A DNA stretch of 64,000 nt from JBGSKY01 sp041740995. Lineage in GTDB: Bacteria > Planctomycetota > Planctomycetia > Pirellulales > Pirellulaceae. Location: positions 20,546-84,545 of the forward strand of contig JBGSKY010000257.1 in assembly GCA_041740995.1 (NCBI GenBank), given 5' to 3'. Within the stretch, counting starts at the first letter, position 1. Every line of letters starts with the position of its first letter. Positions 45,267-54,281 of the stretch are shown piece after piece. The translations under genes were made by a program, and so were the position numbers. The notes under the pieces are model-generated. The model saw only the letters and a program-made list of their open reading frames with translations. It was not told where the DNA came from and did no database searches.

Positions 45267-45836
45267 CTATTTTTTAATATTCAATTGCTGCTGATTCGAA
45301 GGTGTGTTAAGCCCATTGAACTTTGGCAGACGAGGGGCTGGCGTTGTTTGCGAGAGTCCGCGATTTAGCAGCGTTTGGTTCTCACCAGAAACACTATCGG
45401 TGTCGCGATCGGTGATGAAGATTTCCGGCAGTGTATCGACCGGCACTAGTTGGGAAACTGCGATCTGCACCGATTCAAGCCGAGTTGCCGTATGCTCTGG
45501 CGTATCGCCTTTGAGCACATAAATTACACGGTGGTTCGACGGATTTTTGCTCAGCGAAGTCGCGATCTTTCGCACACCGGAGTCATTCAATGCATTGGTT
45601 TCATCGAAATAAGTTGCCCCAATCGTGTCGAAAAGTCGCCAGCCATTGGCCTTTTGAATTTCGAACGGACTGACCACAGCGGCCGCGTCGATTCCGCGAA
45701 ATGGCTGAGGCCACGCCGCGTTGCGCAGCTTATCGATGTGCATCTCTTCTTTCAGTTCTGGCCATCCGGCAGTTGCAACGGACGAGAGAAGACCAACTGC
45801 CAACGCTGACTTCAGTAGGCTGGTTGAAATTTTCAT
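45267..45836 (-). CDS. secreted protein of unknown function
   Basis: This is a 189-residue protein with a good signal peptide (MKISTSLLKSALAVGLLSSV, cleavage ATAG). The mature part contains VRKIATSLSKNPSNHRVIYVL, a Rossmann-like beta-strand, and PEIFITDRDTDS, and ends in a Gln/Asn-rich tail (NTPSNQQQLNIKK). No family is recognised. Same-strand neighbours are RidA upstream and the TPR lipoprotein downstream. The two secreted proteins might form one transcription unit. Confidence 0.55.
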   Translation of the reverse strand: MKISTSLLKSALAVGLLSSVATAGWPELKEEMHIDKLRNAAWPQPFRGIDAAAVVSPFEIQKANGWRLFDTIGATYFDETNALNDSGVRKIATSLSKNPSNHRVIYVLKGDTPEHTATRLESVQIAVSQLVPVDTLPEIFITDRDTDSVSGENQTLLNRGLSQTTPAPRLPKFNGLNTPSNQQQLNIKK

Positions 45837-46022
45837 GTGCGATGCAATCCTTTGCTTGACTCAAACCAAAATTCTAAAATGCTGCGCAGCAAGTGACGCA
45901 GCTTTCTATTCTTGGGTATCGTCGCGATTAGACCAAAGTCTTGCTGACCAATCGCTTCGTCGCCAAAAACGACATATCCGACAAAGTCGCCCAGCGTAGC
46001 CAGCTTAGGATTGAAGCGAATT

Positions 46023-46496
46023 TCAGGCTGGAGAAACTTCGAAGATGCCTTCGATTTCCACTGCCATTCCACCTGGTAAATCGTTGGTCCCCAATGCGCT
46101 ACGGACGCCGATTCCCAAGTCATTGCCCCACAGATCAACAAACAATTGGCTGCAACCGTTGATCACGCTGGGCTGTTGATTAAAGTTCTCGGTGCATCGC
46201 ACCAAGGCCAACAACTTTACAACGCGAACGACGCGATCGAGTGATCCCAGGCCCGACTTCAATGTCGCCAACATCGCTAAACCCGTTTGTTTCGCAGCAG
46301 CTTGCCCAGCTTCCAAAGCCATGTTTTCGCCCAAACGTCCGATGTACAACGAGCCATCGGACTTCAGTGGACCATGCCCAGACAAATATGCAAGGTTTCC
46401 GACAACCAACATCGGCTTGTAAAGCCCAACCGGTTTGGGAGCGGGTGGCAATGATAATTTCAGTTCAGCTAGCTTACTTTCGATCGACACAGTCAT
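46023..46496 (-). CDS. RidA family protein (YjgF/YER057c/UK114)
   Basis: This is a 157-residue cytosolic protein of the RidA superfamily, whose best-known members hydrolyse reactive enamine/imine intermediates made by PLP enzymes. Family strands are clear: KPMLVVGNLAYLSGHGPL, ALEAGQAAAKQTGLAMLATL, LDRVVRVVKLLALVRCTENF, FVDLWGNDLGIGVRSALGTN and LPGGMAVEIEGIFEV. The insertions make it slightly longer than the 125-130 residue core, as in the longer YjgH-like subgroup. The Arg of the archetypal GVRSAVGV...P...VEIE region is present (IGVRSALGTNDLP). The serB gene ends 64 bases upstream on the same strand, a common link to amino acid metabolism. Confidence 0.88.
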   Translation of the reverse strand: MTVSIESKLAELKLSLPPAPKPVGLYKPMLVVGNLAYLSGHGPLKSDGSLYIGRLGENMALEAGQAAAKQTGLAMLATLKSGLGSLDRVVRVVKLLALVRCTENFNQQPSVINGCSQLFVDLWGNDLGIGVRSALGTNDLPGGMAVEIEGIFEVSPA

Positions 46497-46559
46497 CTCC
46501 GATGTAAAAACAGATTCGTAACAAGTTTACATTGTCATGACTTTGCGGCCCTTCGCAAG

Positions 46560-47813
46560 CTAGCGCATCACCGTGGCCGTTGCTGTGCGGTCGCGATCAC
46601 GGACTCCCAAGAGATACAACAAAGCATCTAACCCAAGATTTGAAACGGCGTGTTCGGCGCCCTGACGAACGATTGGTTTGGCGTGAAACGCAATGCCCAG
46701 CCCAGCGCGATTGAGCATCGGAAGGTCGTTCGCCCCGTCGCCCACGGCGATTACTTGACGCCGGTTGATGCTTTCAATCTCCGCAATTTGTTCCAGCAAA
46801 TCGGCTTTTCGTTCTCCATTGACGATCGCCCCAGTGACTTTGCCGGTCAAATGTCCGTCGATGATTTCCAGTTCATTGGCATAGACGTAATCGATGCCCA
46901 GGCGGTCTTGCAGCAGCCTCCCGAAGTAACCGAAACCACCCGACAAAATAGCAGTCCGGTAGCCAAGCTCTCGAAGATTGGACAGCAACACTTCGGCACC
47001 TTCAGTCAATTGCAATCGATCAGCAACACGCTTTAATGTGGTCTCAGGCAAACCTTTGAGTGTCGCCACGCGTTGTTTGAGCGAAGTATCGAAATCTAGT
47101 TCGCCCCGCATTGCCGATTCAGTGATTGCCGCAACTGCTTCGCCGCACCCCGCTTCCTTTGCTAATTCATCGATCACTTCAGCCTGAATCAATGTCGAAT
47201 CCATGTCAAACACAACCAACCGTCGCAGTCGTCGATACGCATCGTCTTTCTGCCATGCGACATCAATCGCCAGTTCATGGCTGAGATGCATATACTTGGA
47301 TTGCATTCGTTTCTTATCGTGTGGCTCACCTCGAAGCCAAAATTCGACGCACGCAGACCTCGAATCCGATTCATCGATTCTCGGTCGTCGACCCGACATA
47401 CGATGGATCACATCGATGTTCAGTCCTTCTTCAGCGATGACTGCGGTAACCGCTGCTAATTGTTCAGCGTCGATCGCCCTGGAGAGAAGGGTTAGAATGT
47501 AGCGCGGTTTTCCCTGTTGATCGACCCAACGATCGTACTGGTCATCAGCGACTAATTCCAGTTTCAATCGCAGGCCCATCGAAGCGGCGACCTCGCCAAC
47601 GGTTCGTTCAATTTCGATTGGGTCAAAGCGGCTCGTATCTAGCCGAACCAGCATTCCCAGCAGTAGCGACTGATGGATGACGGCTTGATTGATATCCAGA
47701 ACTTCGGCACCAAGCCGCGCTAGATCTTGGGTCAGTGCCGAAGTCAAACCAGCTCGATCTTCACCGGTAAATCGCAGAAGAAAAATCGTGCGATTGATTG
47801 GCTCGGCGGTCAT
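46560..47813 (-). CDS. serB: phosphoserine phosphatase with N-terminal ACT domains
   Basis: This is a 417-residue enzyme that hydrolyses L-phosphoserine to serine, the last step of serine synthesis. The ATG at 47813 is preferred over the one at 47819 because AAGGA lies 5 bases before it. Residues about 1-170 form two ACT-like regulatory domains (RFTGEDRAGLTSALTQDLAR; RYILTLLSRAIDAEQLAAV). The HAD core has DMDSTLIQAEVIDELA (nucleophile Asp), the substrate loop GELDFDTSLKQRVATLKG, AILSGGFGYFG (motif II Ser) and VAVGDGANDLPMLNRAGLG (motif IV). All catalytic motifs are intact. The ACT domains suggest feedback regulation by an amino acid, probably serine. Confidence 0.95.
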   Translation of the reverse strand: MTAEPINRTIFLLRFTGEDRAGLTSALTQDLARLGAEVLDINQAVIHQSLLLGMLVRLDTSRFDPIEIERTVGEVAASMGLRLKLELVADDQYDRWVDQQGKPRYILTLLSRAIDAEQLAAVTAVIAEEGLNIDVIHRMSGRRPRIDESDSRSACVEFWLRGEPHDKKRMQSKYMHLSHELAIDVAWQKDDAYRRLRRLVVFDMDSTLIQAEVIDELAKEAGCGEAVAAITESAMRGELDFDTSLKQRVATLKGLPETTLKRVADRLQLTEGAEVLLSNLRELGYRTAILSGGFGYFGRLLQDRLGIDYVYANELEIIDGHLTGKVTGAIVNGERKADLLEQIAEIESINRRQVIAVGDGANDLPMLNRAGLGIAFHAKPIVRQGAEHAVSNLGLDALLYLLGVRDRDRTATATVMR

Positions 47814-47884
47814 CGGCATCCTTGAGAAGTCAAAACTAATTGCGAACCAAAACTGCTGGACCGCTCGGCCCTAAGTTTATTTTT

Positions 47885-49306
47885 TTAATCTGGCTTGGCT
47901 AGCGTCAACGATTTGCTTTTTTCGACGACCATCGGGCTTTCTACCATTCGCATCGTTCGCCATTTACCGCTCAGATATCGGATGCTCAGGGCCAGTCCCA
48001 ACGACCAAACCCACGCACACATCACTCCCCACCAGTAATAAACCGGTTCGATCGAGATCAGCGCGTTAATGCGATCGGAAAAAATCGTGCCGGTACCCAA
48101 GATACCAACGCTGGCGATAATGACCGCCAAAAGCACGAACCAAGTATCCCCGGCCCCGCGCAAGGCCCCAGCTAGAATGACTTGCAACGCATCAAAGAAG
48201 AGATACGCCGTCACGATAAACAAGAGATTCTTGGCTAGCGCAATCGATTCTTCATTTGCCCCTACATCACCACCGGCCCGATAAATTGAAAAAATGGTAT
48301 CGGGAATCAACAAGTAAATCGAAGCCCAAATAATGCAGTATCCCAGCGCGACCGCCAACGATGCCCGAACCGCTTGAGCCGCCTCTTTTGGTCCTTGCTC
48401 AGTCAGTCGACGTCCAACTAACACACTCGTCGCCACTTGCAGACCGACCAACGGAATGAAAGCAACCATATTAAAGTTGATCGCCATCGTCGTCGCTCGC
48501 AACGGTAGATCGCCAAGCTTTCCGATACTCAGAATGATCCAAGCAAAACTGCCTGATTCGGCAACAGCATGCAGGCCGGCCGGAAACCCAAAATAGAAAA
48601 GCTTGGCTAACAGCTTGCCATCAAAACAGAAGCCTCGCAAAAGATGATACTCCTGCTCCCACCGAGGTCGCGCCAGCACGATCGCATAAACAATCGCCTT
48701 GAACCAAAACGAAGCCACGCTGGCTATCGCTGCGCCGGTAATCCCTAGTGGAGGAATCATTAAGGCACCAAAAATCAGCCAATAGTCGAGCGTAATATTC
48801 AGCAACGTAGACGCGACACTGGCCCACATGATGATCGATGTTCGTTCTGTTCCACTGAAAAATCCACTCAGAGCCGTCTCAAGAATTATGCCCAAACTGC
48901 CCCACATCAAAATCTTAAAATAGGTCGCTTCATCAGCGAGCAACTCCGGCGGTTGCCCGGTGTACTGAAAGATCTCCTTCGCATAAATGATCGACAGCGC
49001 AATGAGCGGAACGAACAGAAGTGAAAGCCACACGCTTTGCCACAGCAACCTTCCAACGTTTTGCGGTTGCTTTGAACCGACGTACTGAGCGATCATCGCA
49101 CCAGTCATCGAAGCGATTCCAACTGGCAAACAAACCATGGCCCAAAATAAATTGCCGCCGGCCATCGACGCGCTCATCGCTGTTCCGTCATACCAAAGCA
49201 ATAACGTCCTGTCGGTAAATAAAACCAACGAAAACATGCCGGTACTGACCAGCAGCGGCAGAGCGATACGCAAAACAGCCAACAGAGTTTTTCGAAATTC
49301 GTCCAT
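47885..49306 (-). CDS. MATE family efflux transporter
   Basis: This is a 473-residue inner-membrane exporter with about twelve helices in two six-helix bundles. It begins LLAVLRIALPLLVSTGMFSLV with FTDRTLLLWYDGTAMSASMAGG, the family's first loop. The central repeats PPLGITGAAIASVASFWFKA and VATSVLVGRRLTEQGPKEAAQA (NorM-type VGxxLGxG variant) are typical. Family members export cations, drugs or metabolites by sodium or proton exchange; the substrate is unknown. It starts divergently from the HExxH peptidase gene, and its promoter region should overlap the two hairpins at 49452-49511. Confidence 0.92.
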   Translation of the reverse strand: MDEFRKTLLAVLRIALPLLVSTGMFSLVLFTDRTLLLWYDGTAMSASMAGGNLFWAMVCLPVGIASMTGAMIAQYVGSKQPQNVGRLLWQSVWLSLLFVPLIALSIIYAKEIFQYTGQPPELLADEATYFKILMWGSLGIILETALSGFFSGTERTSIIMWASVASTLLNITLDYWLIFGALMIPPLGITGAAIASVASFWFKAIVYAIVLARPRWEQEYHLLRGFCFDGKLLAKLFYFGFPAGLHAVAESGSFAWIILSIGKLGDLPLRATTMAINFNMVAFIPLVGLQVATSVLVGRRLTEQGPKEAAQAVRASLAVALGYCIIWASIYLLIPDTIFSIYRAGGDVGANEESIALAKNLLFIVTAYLFFDALQVILAGALRGAGDTWFVLLAVIIASVGILGTGTIFSDRINALISIEPVYYWWGVMCAWVWSLGLALSIRYLSGKWRTMRMVESPMVVEKSKSLTLAKPD

Positions 49307-49451
49307 GATTCAACATCGGCCAGTCATAAAAGTTCGATCCGCTCTGCCTCAGAACACTAAACCGCTTGCAACGAGTTCTCGGCAACGAGCTACAATAGTG
49401 GCTGAATTCAAATCACAACCTAGTGCTTCAAATACAGTCAATCTCAGGGTA

Positions 49452-49511
49452 TCCGATCTCGCCAGAGATCGGATTGTCCAACCAAAAGACTCCGAAGTCT
49501 GGGGACTTCGG
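49452..49511. repeat. two tandem perfect tetraloop hairpins
   Basis: The first is TCCGATCTC-GCCA-GAGATCGGA (49452-49473), a 9-base stem. The second, 18 bases later, is CCGAAGTC-TGGG-GACTTCGG (49492-49511), an 8-base stem. Both have 4-base loops. They lie between the divergent MATE and peptidase genes, 49 bases before the peptidase ATG. Confidence 0.6.
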
Positions 49512-49559
49512 CTACCAGTTACCCACACCTTAAATTTGGTTGAAGCGCTTACGACAACA

Positions 49560-50867
49560 ATGAAAACGACCGGTCACCACCTAGTAAGTCACATCGCAAT
49601 CGCGGTGGCGGTCTGCCTGAGCCTGACTTGTTCAGAGGCGTGGCCAGCCGACGATTTGCCAACCGGCAATTTTCGCCGTTACGAAGGACGGCACATTGTA
49701 TTGATTACTGACGTCCCCGAAAGCAGCCAGGTTCAGGAGCTTACCGCCGCTTTTGATGCGGGCGTTAACCAATGGTGCGCTCGATTTGGCGTGCCCGAAA
49801 AAAGAGTCGAGGACTGGCGCGTCAAAGCATTTTTGATGACTGACCGAACGCGGTTTGAAAACGCCGGCTTCGTCAATCGCGGCATGCGGCAATTTCGCGA
49901 AGGGCACCAGGAGGGCGATTTGATCTACTGCAAAGATCAGCCGTCAGAATACTATCGCCGTCATTTATTGCTGCACGAAGGCGTGCACTGGTTCATGTCG
50001 CGAGCAGTCGGCGGTTACGGGCCGAGTTGGTGGATGGAAGGCACCGCGGAATGGCTTTCGACACATCGCTGGCGTAACAATCAACTTGAGTCCGGCGTGA
50101 TGCCTAACTCACGTGAGGACTTTGTTTACTGGGGACGATTGCAATGCATCGCCCTCGACCTGGACCGCGATCAAGCTCCCTCAGTCGCGAATATTATTCG
50201 ACGCACCACACCACTGCCAAGCATCGACAGCGAATACGCGTGGAGTTGGTTGCTAGTGACTTTCTTCGCAAATCATCCACGCTATCAAGCGCTATTTAAC
50301 GAACGCCTCAAAGCCAACACGTCCAGCGAACAAGCGCTCAACTCCGACGTCATGGCATGGATCGGTGTGGACTTCGATTTATTGCAAGCTGAATTCGACG
50401 CCTTCGCGACAGAACTGACCTACGGTGTCGATCCGTCATGGGCCATCGTCGATCTAAAATCATCACAGCAAAACCAAGATGATTCGCCAAATTTCGATCT
50501 AACAGTCAACGCGAACGCAAATTGGCAAGTCGCCGCCACCAACTTGAGCCCCGACACCGATTGGCAAATTGAGGCCACTGGAGAAGTGCGACTGGCCTCC
50601 GAGTTCGGACCGCTCAAATGCCAACCACAGGGAATTACGTTGCGCTATGTCGATGGCCAGCCGCGTGGACGGCTGTTAGCGATTCTGCTTGCCCAGCCAT
50701 CCAAGGCGGACAAAACCAAACGCTTAACCGCTTTGCCAATTGGTCGTTCGGGTCAAATTCATGTCGACCAGCCAAGCTATTTGTTGCTGCGAGTCAACGA
50801 TGAGAATTCGATTGCACCGAAAAACGACGGGCAATTTGAGGTCACTCTCCGACGCCTGACGCCGTAA
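49560..50867 (+). CDS. secreted HExxH zinc peptidase (gluzincin/peptidase MA-like)
   Basis: This is a 435-residue protein from the ATG at 49560. The frame extends back to 49137 through non-native sequence antisense to the MATE gene. The signal peptide is HHLVSHIAIAVAVCLSLTCS, cleavage near WPADD. LLLHEGVHWFMSR holds HExxH (H139, E140, H143), and WWMEGTAEWLSTH supplies a third zinc ligand candidate (E160 or E164), the gluzincin pattern of peptidase MA-like proteins. A helical region (YAWSWLLVTFFANHPRYQAL) and a beta-sandwich-like C-terminal domain follow. It likely acts on envelope or external proteins. Its 3' end overlaps the convergent esterase gene by 26 bases. Confidence 0.78.
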   Translation: MKTTGHHLVSHIAIAVAVCLSLTCSEAWPADDLPTGNFRRYEGRHIVLITDVPESSQVQELTAAFDAGVNQWCARFGVPEKRVEDWRVKAFLMTDRTRFENAGFVNRGMRQFREGHQEGDLIYCKDQPSEYYRRHLLLHEGVHWFMSRAVGGYGPSWWMEGTAEWLSTHRWRNNQLESGVMPNSREDFVYWGRLQCIALDLDRDQAPSVANIIRRTTPLPSIDSEYAWSWLLVTFFANHPRYQALFNERLKANTSSEQALNSDVMAWIGVDFDLLQAEFDAFATELTYGVDPSWAIVDLKSSQQNQDDSPNFDLTVNANANWQVAATNLSPDTDWQIEATGEVRLASEFGPLKCQPQGITLRYVDGQPRGRLLAILLAQPSKADKTKRLTALPIGRSGQIHVDQPSYLLLRVNDENSIAPKNDGQFEVTLRRLTP

Positions 50868-51765
50868 GTTCGGCATCGTTTTTCGGGTGCTCGTCCATCA
50901 GGTAGGCCAGGGCAAACTCAATCGCCGCGTCGACTGCTTGCATGTTGACGAATGTCGCCAAGTGCCCTTGCCGCTTGGTCAGCAAAAATTGCGTCGTTAC
51001 TCCGAGTGATTTAAGTTTTTCATATAATCGTCTCGAGTTGTCCGCTGGAACTAGAAAGTCGCTATCGCCATTGAAAAAGAAGGTTGGCGGATCATCATCA
51101 CTGGCAAAAGTAATCGGCGAAGCGTCACGGTAGATATTCCGATTGTCGGCCGGAGTTGCACCTAGAAAAGGAACCAGCGTTGTGTTGCTGTCGCCTATGA
51201 TCGTCAGGTCACACGGTGCACCGCCCGCAATACAAACGACTGGTCGTGGCATTTGATTTTCAGGCCTTGTTGCGGCCAAAGCGGCCAAATGCCCACCAGC
51301 CGAGTATCCCCAAATCCCCAGCCGCGCGGGATCGACTTGCAAGCTTTCTTGCTCCTGAACGATGTACCGAATCGCTTGATGGACGTCGTCGATCTGCGAA
51401 GGATATTTGAACTCCGGCGCCAAGCGATAATTGATCGACAAGACCGCGATTCCCGCAGCCGCGATTCGTTCCGCATGGACGGCGATCTGCCACTTATCGC
51501 CGGCAACCCAACCGCCGCCATGAATCACCAACATGATCGGAACAAGTCCGTCGATCTGAGGGCGATAAAAGTCAGCCATCAATTTCACGCCATCGACTTC
51601 GTAGAAACAAACATCATTGGACGTCTTGAAAGCCACCGCAGATGGCGAATCGGGCTCTTGCCCGCCCGCTGACGCCGGCTGCACCGCCAACTTCGTTGCA
51701 AGCATGAACACGATGACTGTCCAACGTGTCATTTGCTGCATCGTTGGTAGAATTTCAGAGGCCAT
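50842..51765 (-). CDS. secreted alpha/beta-hydrolase (esterase/lipase, BD-FAE/HSL-like)
   Basis: This is a 307-residue protein from the ATG at 51765, chosen because it leads into a signal peptide (MTRWTVIVFMLATKLAVQPA, cleavage ASAGG). Starts at 51741 or 51732 are also possible. Hydrolase motifs are MLVIHGGGWVAGDKW (oxyanion HGGGW), LGIWGYSAGGHLAALAA (nucleophile Ser in GYSAG), DDPPTFFFNGDSDFLVPADN (Asp) and RQGHLATF (His). This order fits carbohydrate esterases such as acetylxylan or feruloyl esterase-like enzymes, but the substrate cannot be named. It is convergent with the peptidase gene, overlapping it by 26 bases. Confidence 0.88.
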   Translation of the reverse strand: MASEILPTMQQMTRWTVIVFMLATKLAVQPASAGGQEPDSPSAVAFKTSNDVCFYEVDGVKLMADFYRPQIDGLVPIMLVIHGGGWVAGDKWQIAVHAERIAAAGIAVLSINYRLAPEFKYPSQIDDVHQAIRYIVQEQESLQVDPARLGIWGYSAGGHLAALAATRPENQMPRPVVCIAGGAPCDLTIIGDSNTTLVPFLGATPADNRNIYRDASPITFASDDDPPTFFFNGDSDFLVPADNSRRLYEKLKSLGVTTQFLLTKRQGHLATFVNMQAVDAAIEFALAYLMDEHPKNDAELTASGVGE

Positions 51766-51952
51766 TGGAATCGGATGCCGGGGAAATTGGTTTGGTTGCT
51801 TAGTACGCTTGCTCAATCGCTTGAAATTCGCCCACGTCGCAAAATTGACTCTTCCGCTATCATGGTAGCTCAGTGGGCTAGATTTGTGACCGAAAAACGT
51901 CAACTATTGCAATCGCCTTGGCTTCCTTCTCCCTCGTTAACTTTGCCAAAAC

Positions 51953-53203
51953 ATGTTAGACGACCGAAACCTGAGTACTGTTCAAGCCGCGGTCAACGCG
52001 ATTCGCGACGGCCATGTTGTGATCGTCGTTGATGCTGAAGACCGCGAAAACGAGGGCGATTATGTCTGTGCGGCCGAACTTGCCACGCCCGCGATGATCA
52101 ATTTTATGCTCAGCGGCCACGGCCAGCTTTGCGCGCCCGTCTTGCCCAGCGTCTGCGAGCGTTTGGACCTAAAACCTTTAGTCCGTCTGAACACGTCCCC
52201 GCTGCAAACCGCGTTCGTGACGCCCGTCGATCACGCGGGATGCAAAACAGGCATCACTGCCGGTGAGCGTGCCGAAACGATTCGGCGGCTGGCCAATCCG
52301 AACAGCCAAGTCGCTGATTTTGTCCAGCCAGGGCACGTTTATCCATTGCTGGCGATGGAAGGCGGAGTGCTGCGGCGTGCAGGACATACCGAAGCAGCGG
52401 TCGATCTAGCAAGGATGGCTGGCTTGTCGCCGACAGGCGTGTTATGCGAAATATTGAACGAAAGCGGCGACCGCGCTTCACGCGAAGACCTCTGGGCTCT
52501 GGCGAAAAAACATGGGCTCGAGATTATCACGGTCGAACAGATTATTGCCCATCGACGCGTGAACGAGAAACTCGTCTCGCGGATTGCGACCGCCGCGTTG
52601 CCAACCCGCTTTGGCGAATTTACTGTCCATGTTTTTGACGTGAAATTCGAATCGCAGGAACCAATTGCTTTGGTCATGGGCGACCTAACCAAAGAGGACG
52701 CCGCGGCGCCATTGGTCCGAATGCACAGCAGTTGCTTCACTGGCGATTTGATTCAGTCCTTACGCTGCGATTGTGGCGATCAACTAACAACCGCTTTGAA
52801 AGCGATCGCCCAGCAAGGCCGAGGTGTGTTGGTTTATTTGCCGCAAGAAGGCCGCGGGATAGGGCTAGCCCAAAAGATTCGCGCCTATGCGTTACAAGAA
52901 CAGGGCATGGACACTGTCGAAGCCAATCACGCGTTGGGCTTCAAGGCCGATATGCGTGACTATGGCATTGGAATCCAGATTCTAAAGGACTTGGGGCTGC
53001 GACAGATCCGGTTGCTAACCAACAACCCCAAAAAACTCGAAGCCTTCAGCCTTCGCGGATTCGACTTGGAAGTGGTCGATCAAGTGCCAATCATCACGCC
53101 AACCAATTCGCATAATGAACAATATCTGGCGACCAAACGCGATAAGCTTGGGCATGTGCTTCCAGCTAGCAATCAAAAGAATGCCGGTAAGAACGCAGAT
53201 TGA
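51953..53203 (+). CDS. ribBA: bifunctional DHBP synthase / GTP cyclohydrolase II
   Basis: This is a 416-residue cytosolic enzyme for riboflavin synthesis. The N-terminal half makes 3,4-dihydroxy-2-butanone 4-phosphate from ribulose 5-phosphate (DAEDRENEGDYVCAAE acidic loop; FVTPVDHAGCKTGITAGER; GHVYPLLAMEGGVLRRAGHTEA). The C-terminal half opens GTP (VRMHSSCFTGDLIQSLRCDCG with zinc Cys; VLVYLPQEGRGIGLAQKIRA; IRLLTNNPKKLEAF). All motifs for both activities are intact. I see no FMN riboswitch in the short leader, nor other rib genes nearby. Confidence 0.96.
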   Translation: MLDDRNLSTVQAAVNAIRDGHVVIVVDAEDRENEGDYVCAAELATPAMINFMLSGHGQLCAPVLPSVCERLDLKPLVRLNTSPLQTAFVTPVDHAGCKTGITAGERAETIRRLANPNSQVADFVQPGHVYPLLAMEGGVLRRAGHTEAAVDLARMAGLSPTGVLCEILNESGDRASREDLWALAKKHGLEIITVEQIIAHRRVNEKLVSRIATAALPTRFGEFTVHVFDVKFESQEPIALVMGDLTKEDAAAPLVRMHSSCFTGDLIQSLRCDCGDQLTTALKAIAQQGRGVLVYLPQEGRGIGLAQKIRAYALQEQGMDTVEANHALGFKADMRDYGIGIQILKDLGLRQIRLLTNNPKKLEAFSLRGFDLEVVDQVPIITPTNSHNEQYLATKRDKLGHVLPASNQKNAGKNAD

Positions 53204-53370
53204 ACCTCGCTTTGCTTGGCGACTGGGCGTCAAGGGGACTTGGCGAGGCGTTCGAAAACTGGCATCTTGATGAATACGGCATCTTGTTTGCTGCCATACA
53301 CTAGAATTCATGTTTGCGGTGCCCGTGCGGCGCTTTCCAAAATACAGACTTCCTTCAGGAGATTACCGAC

Positions 53371-53994
53371 ATGGCATTTAGCTTGCCCGCCCTACCCTAC
53401 GCAACCGACGCGTTAGAGCCTTATATTGATGCCAAGACGATGGAAATCCATCATGGCAAGCACCACAACGCTTACGTGACGAAGCTGAACGAAGCCGTTG
53501 CTGGTACACCGATGGAATCGATGAGCATCGAAGAAGTGATGGCTAAACTTGATTCGGCCCCTGCCGACAAAATGACGGCGATTCGAAACAATGGCGGCGG
53601 GCACGCCAACCATTCACTATTCTGGACTTTGATGGCTGCTGGAGCCGGTGGCAAGCCCTCAGGCGCACTCGCCTCGGCAATCGATTCGGACTTGGGTGGA
53701 TTCGATAAGTTCAAGGAAACTTTTGCCAACGCAGCGGCAACGCGTTTCGGTAGCGGCTGGGCTTGGTTGTACGTCAAAGGCGGCAAGCTGATGGTCGGTT
53801 CGACGGCGAACCAAGACACTCCGCTGATGGGCGAAAAGATAGCCGGCATCGCTGGAACACCAATCCTCGGCTTGGATGTTTGGGAACACGCATACTATTT
53901 GAATTATCAGAACCGTCGTCCCGACTACGTGACCGCCTTCTGGAATGTCGTCAATTGGGACGCGGTCGGTAAATTGTTCGCCACTGCAAAGTAA
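53371..53994 (+). CDS. sodA: superoxide dismutase, Mn-type signature
   Basis: This is a 207-residue cytosolic enzyme converting superoxide to oxygen and peroxide. The ATG at 53371 follows AGGAG and starts MAFSLPALPYATDALEPYID, the conserved SOD N-terminus. Metal ligands are in MEIHHGKHHNAYV, NNGGGHANHSLFW and DVWEHAYYLNYQNRRPDY. NGGGHANHS and TANQDTPLM are characteristic of Mn-SODs rather than Fe-SODs, but metal use can be cambialistic. The length is normal for the family. It is separated from ribBA by 167 bases with no shared function evident. Confidence 0.95.
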   Translation: MAFSLPALPYATDALEPYIDAKTMEIHHGKHHNAYVTKLNEAVAGTPMESMSIEEVMAKLDSAPADKMTAIRNNGGGHANHSLFWTLMAAGAGGKPSGALASAIDSDLGGFDKFKETFANAAATRFGSGWAWLYVKGGKLMVGSTANQDTPLMGEKIAGIAGTPILGLDVWEHAYYLNYQNRRPDYVTAFWNVVNWDAVGKLFATAK

Positions 53995-54028
53995 ATTCTT
54001 TGCCTCGACAAGTCGCCTGAAAAGACAC

Positions 54029-54048
54029 GATAGGCTTTCCAGCCTGTC
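54029..54048. repeat. intergenic palindromic repeat, copy 3
   Basis: GATAGGCTTTCCAGCCTGTC, with inner arms GGCT and AGCC and outer GATAGG pairing with CCTGTC, including one GT-type mismatch. It lies 35 bases beyond the superoxide dismutase stop and matches the element at 41406. Confidence 0.55.
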
Positions 54049-54281
54049 ATTGCCGCTCGGGATCAGTACACCAGAGTGAAGTCATGAGAAATCGATTGCT
54101 GGACTAGCTGAGTACACAGAATTAGTCCCGTTAGATAAATTCTGTGTGCATAAATTAGTCGTTCAACTGAGCTAGTTCGTATGGCGTTGGAGAGGCTCCT
54201 TTAAAAACGGTTCGCTGGATCGCTGGACTAGGCAAATTGTGTAGAATGTTGTAAACCGCAATTCTTCACTCGTAGTTCCCG

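Noticed and set aside
49137..49559. N-terminal extension of the HExxH peptidase frame
   Set aside because: It runs antisense to the MATE gene and through the two hairpins; the ATG at 49560 opens a proper signal peptide.
51858..51908. tRNA-like 5' half (GGTAGCTCAGTGGGCTAGA)
   Set aside because: The D-arm-like string is not followed by a matching GAGC stem, anticodon stem or T arm, so it is not a tRNA gene; it also overlaps sequence before ribBA without a recoverable cloverleaf.
51766..51952. possible FMN riboswitch before ribBA
   Set aside because: No RFN-type conserved strings or multi-stem pattern can be found in this short leader.
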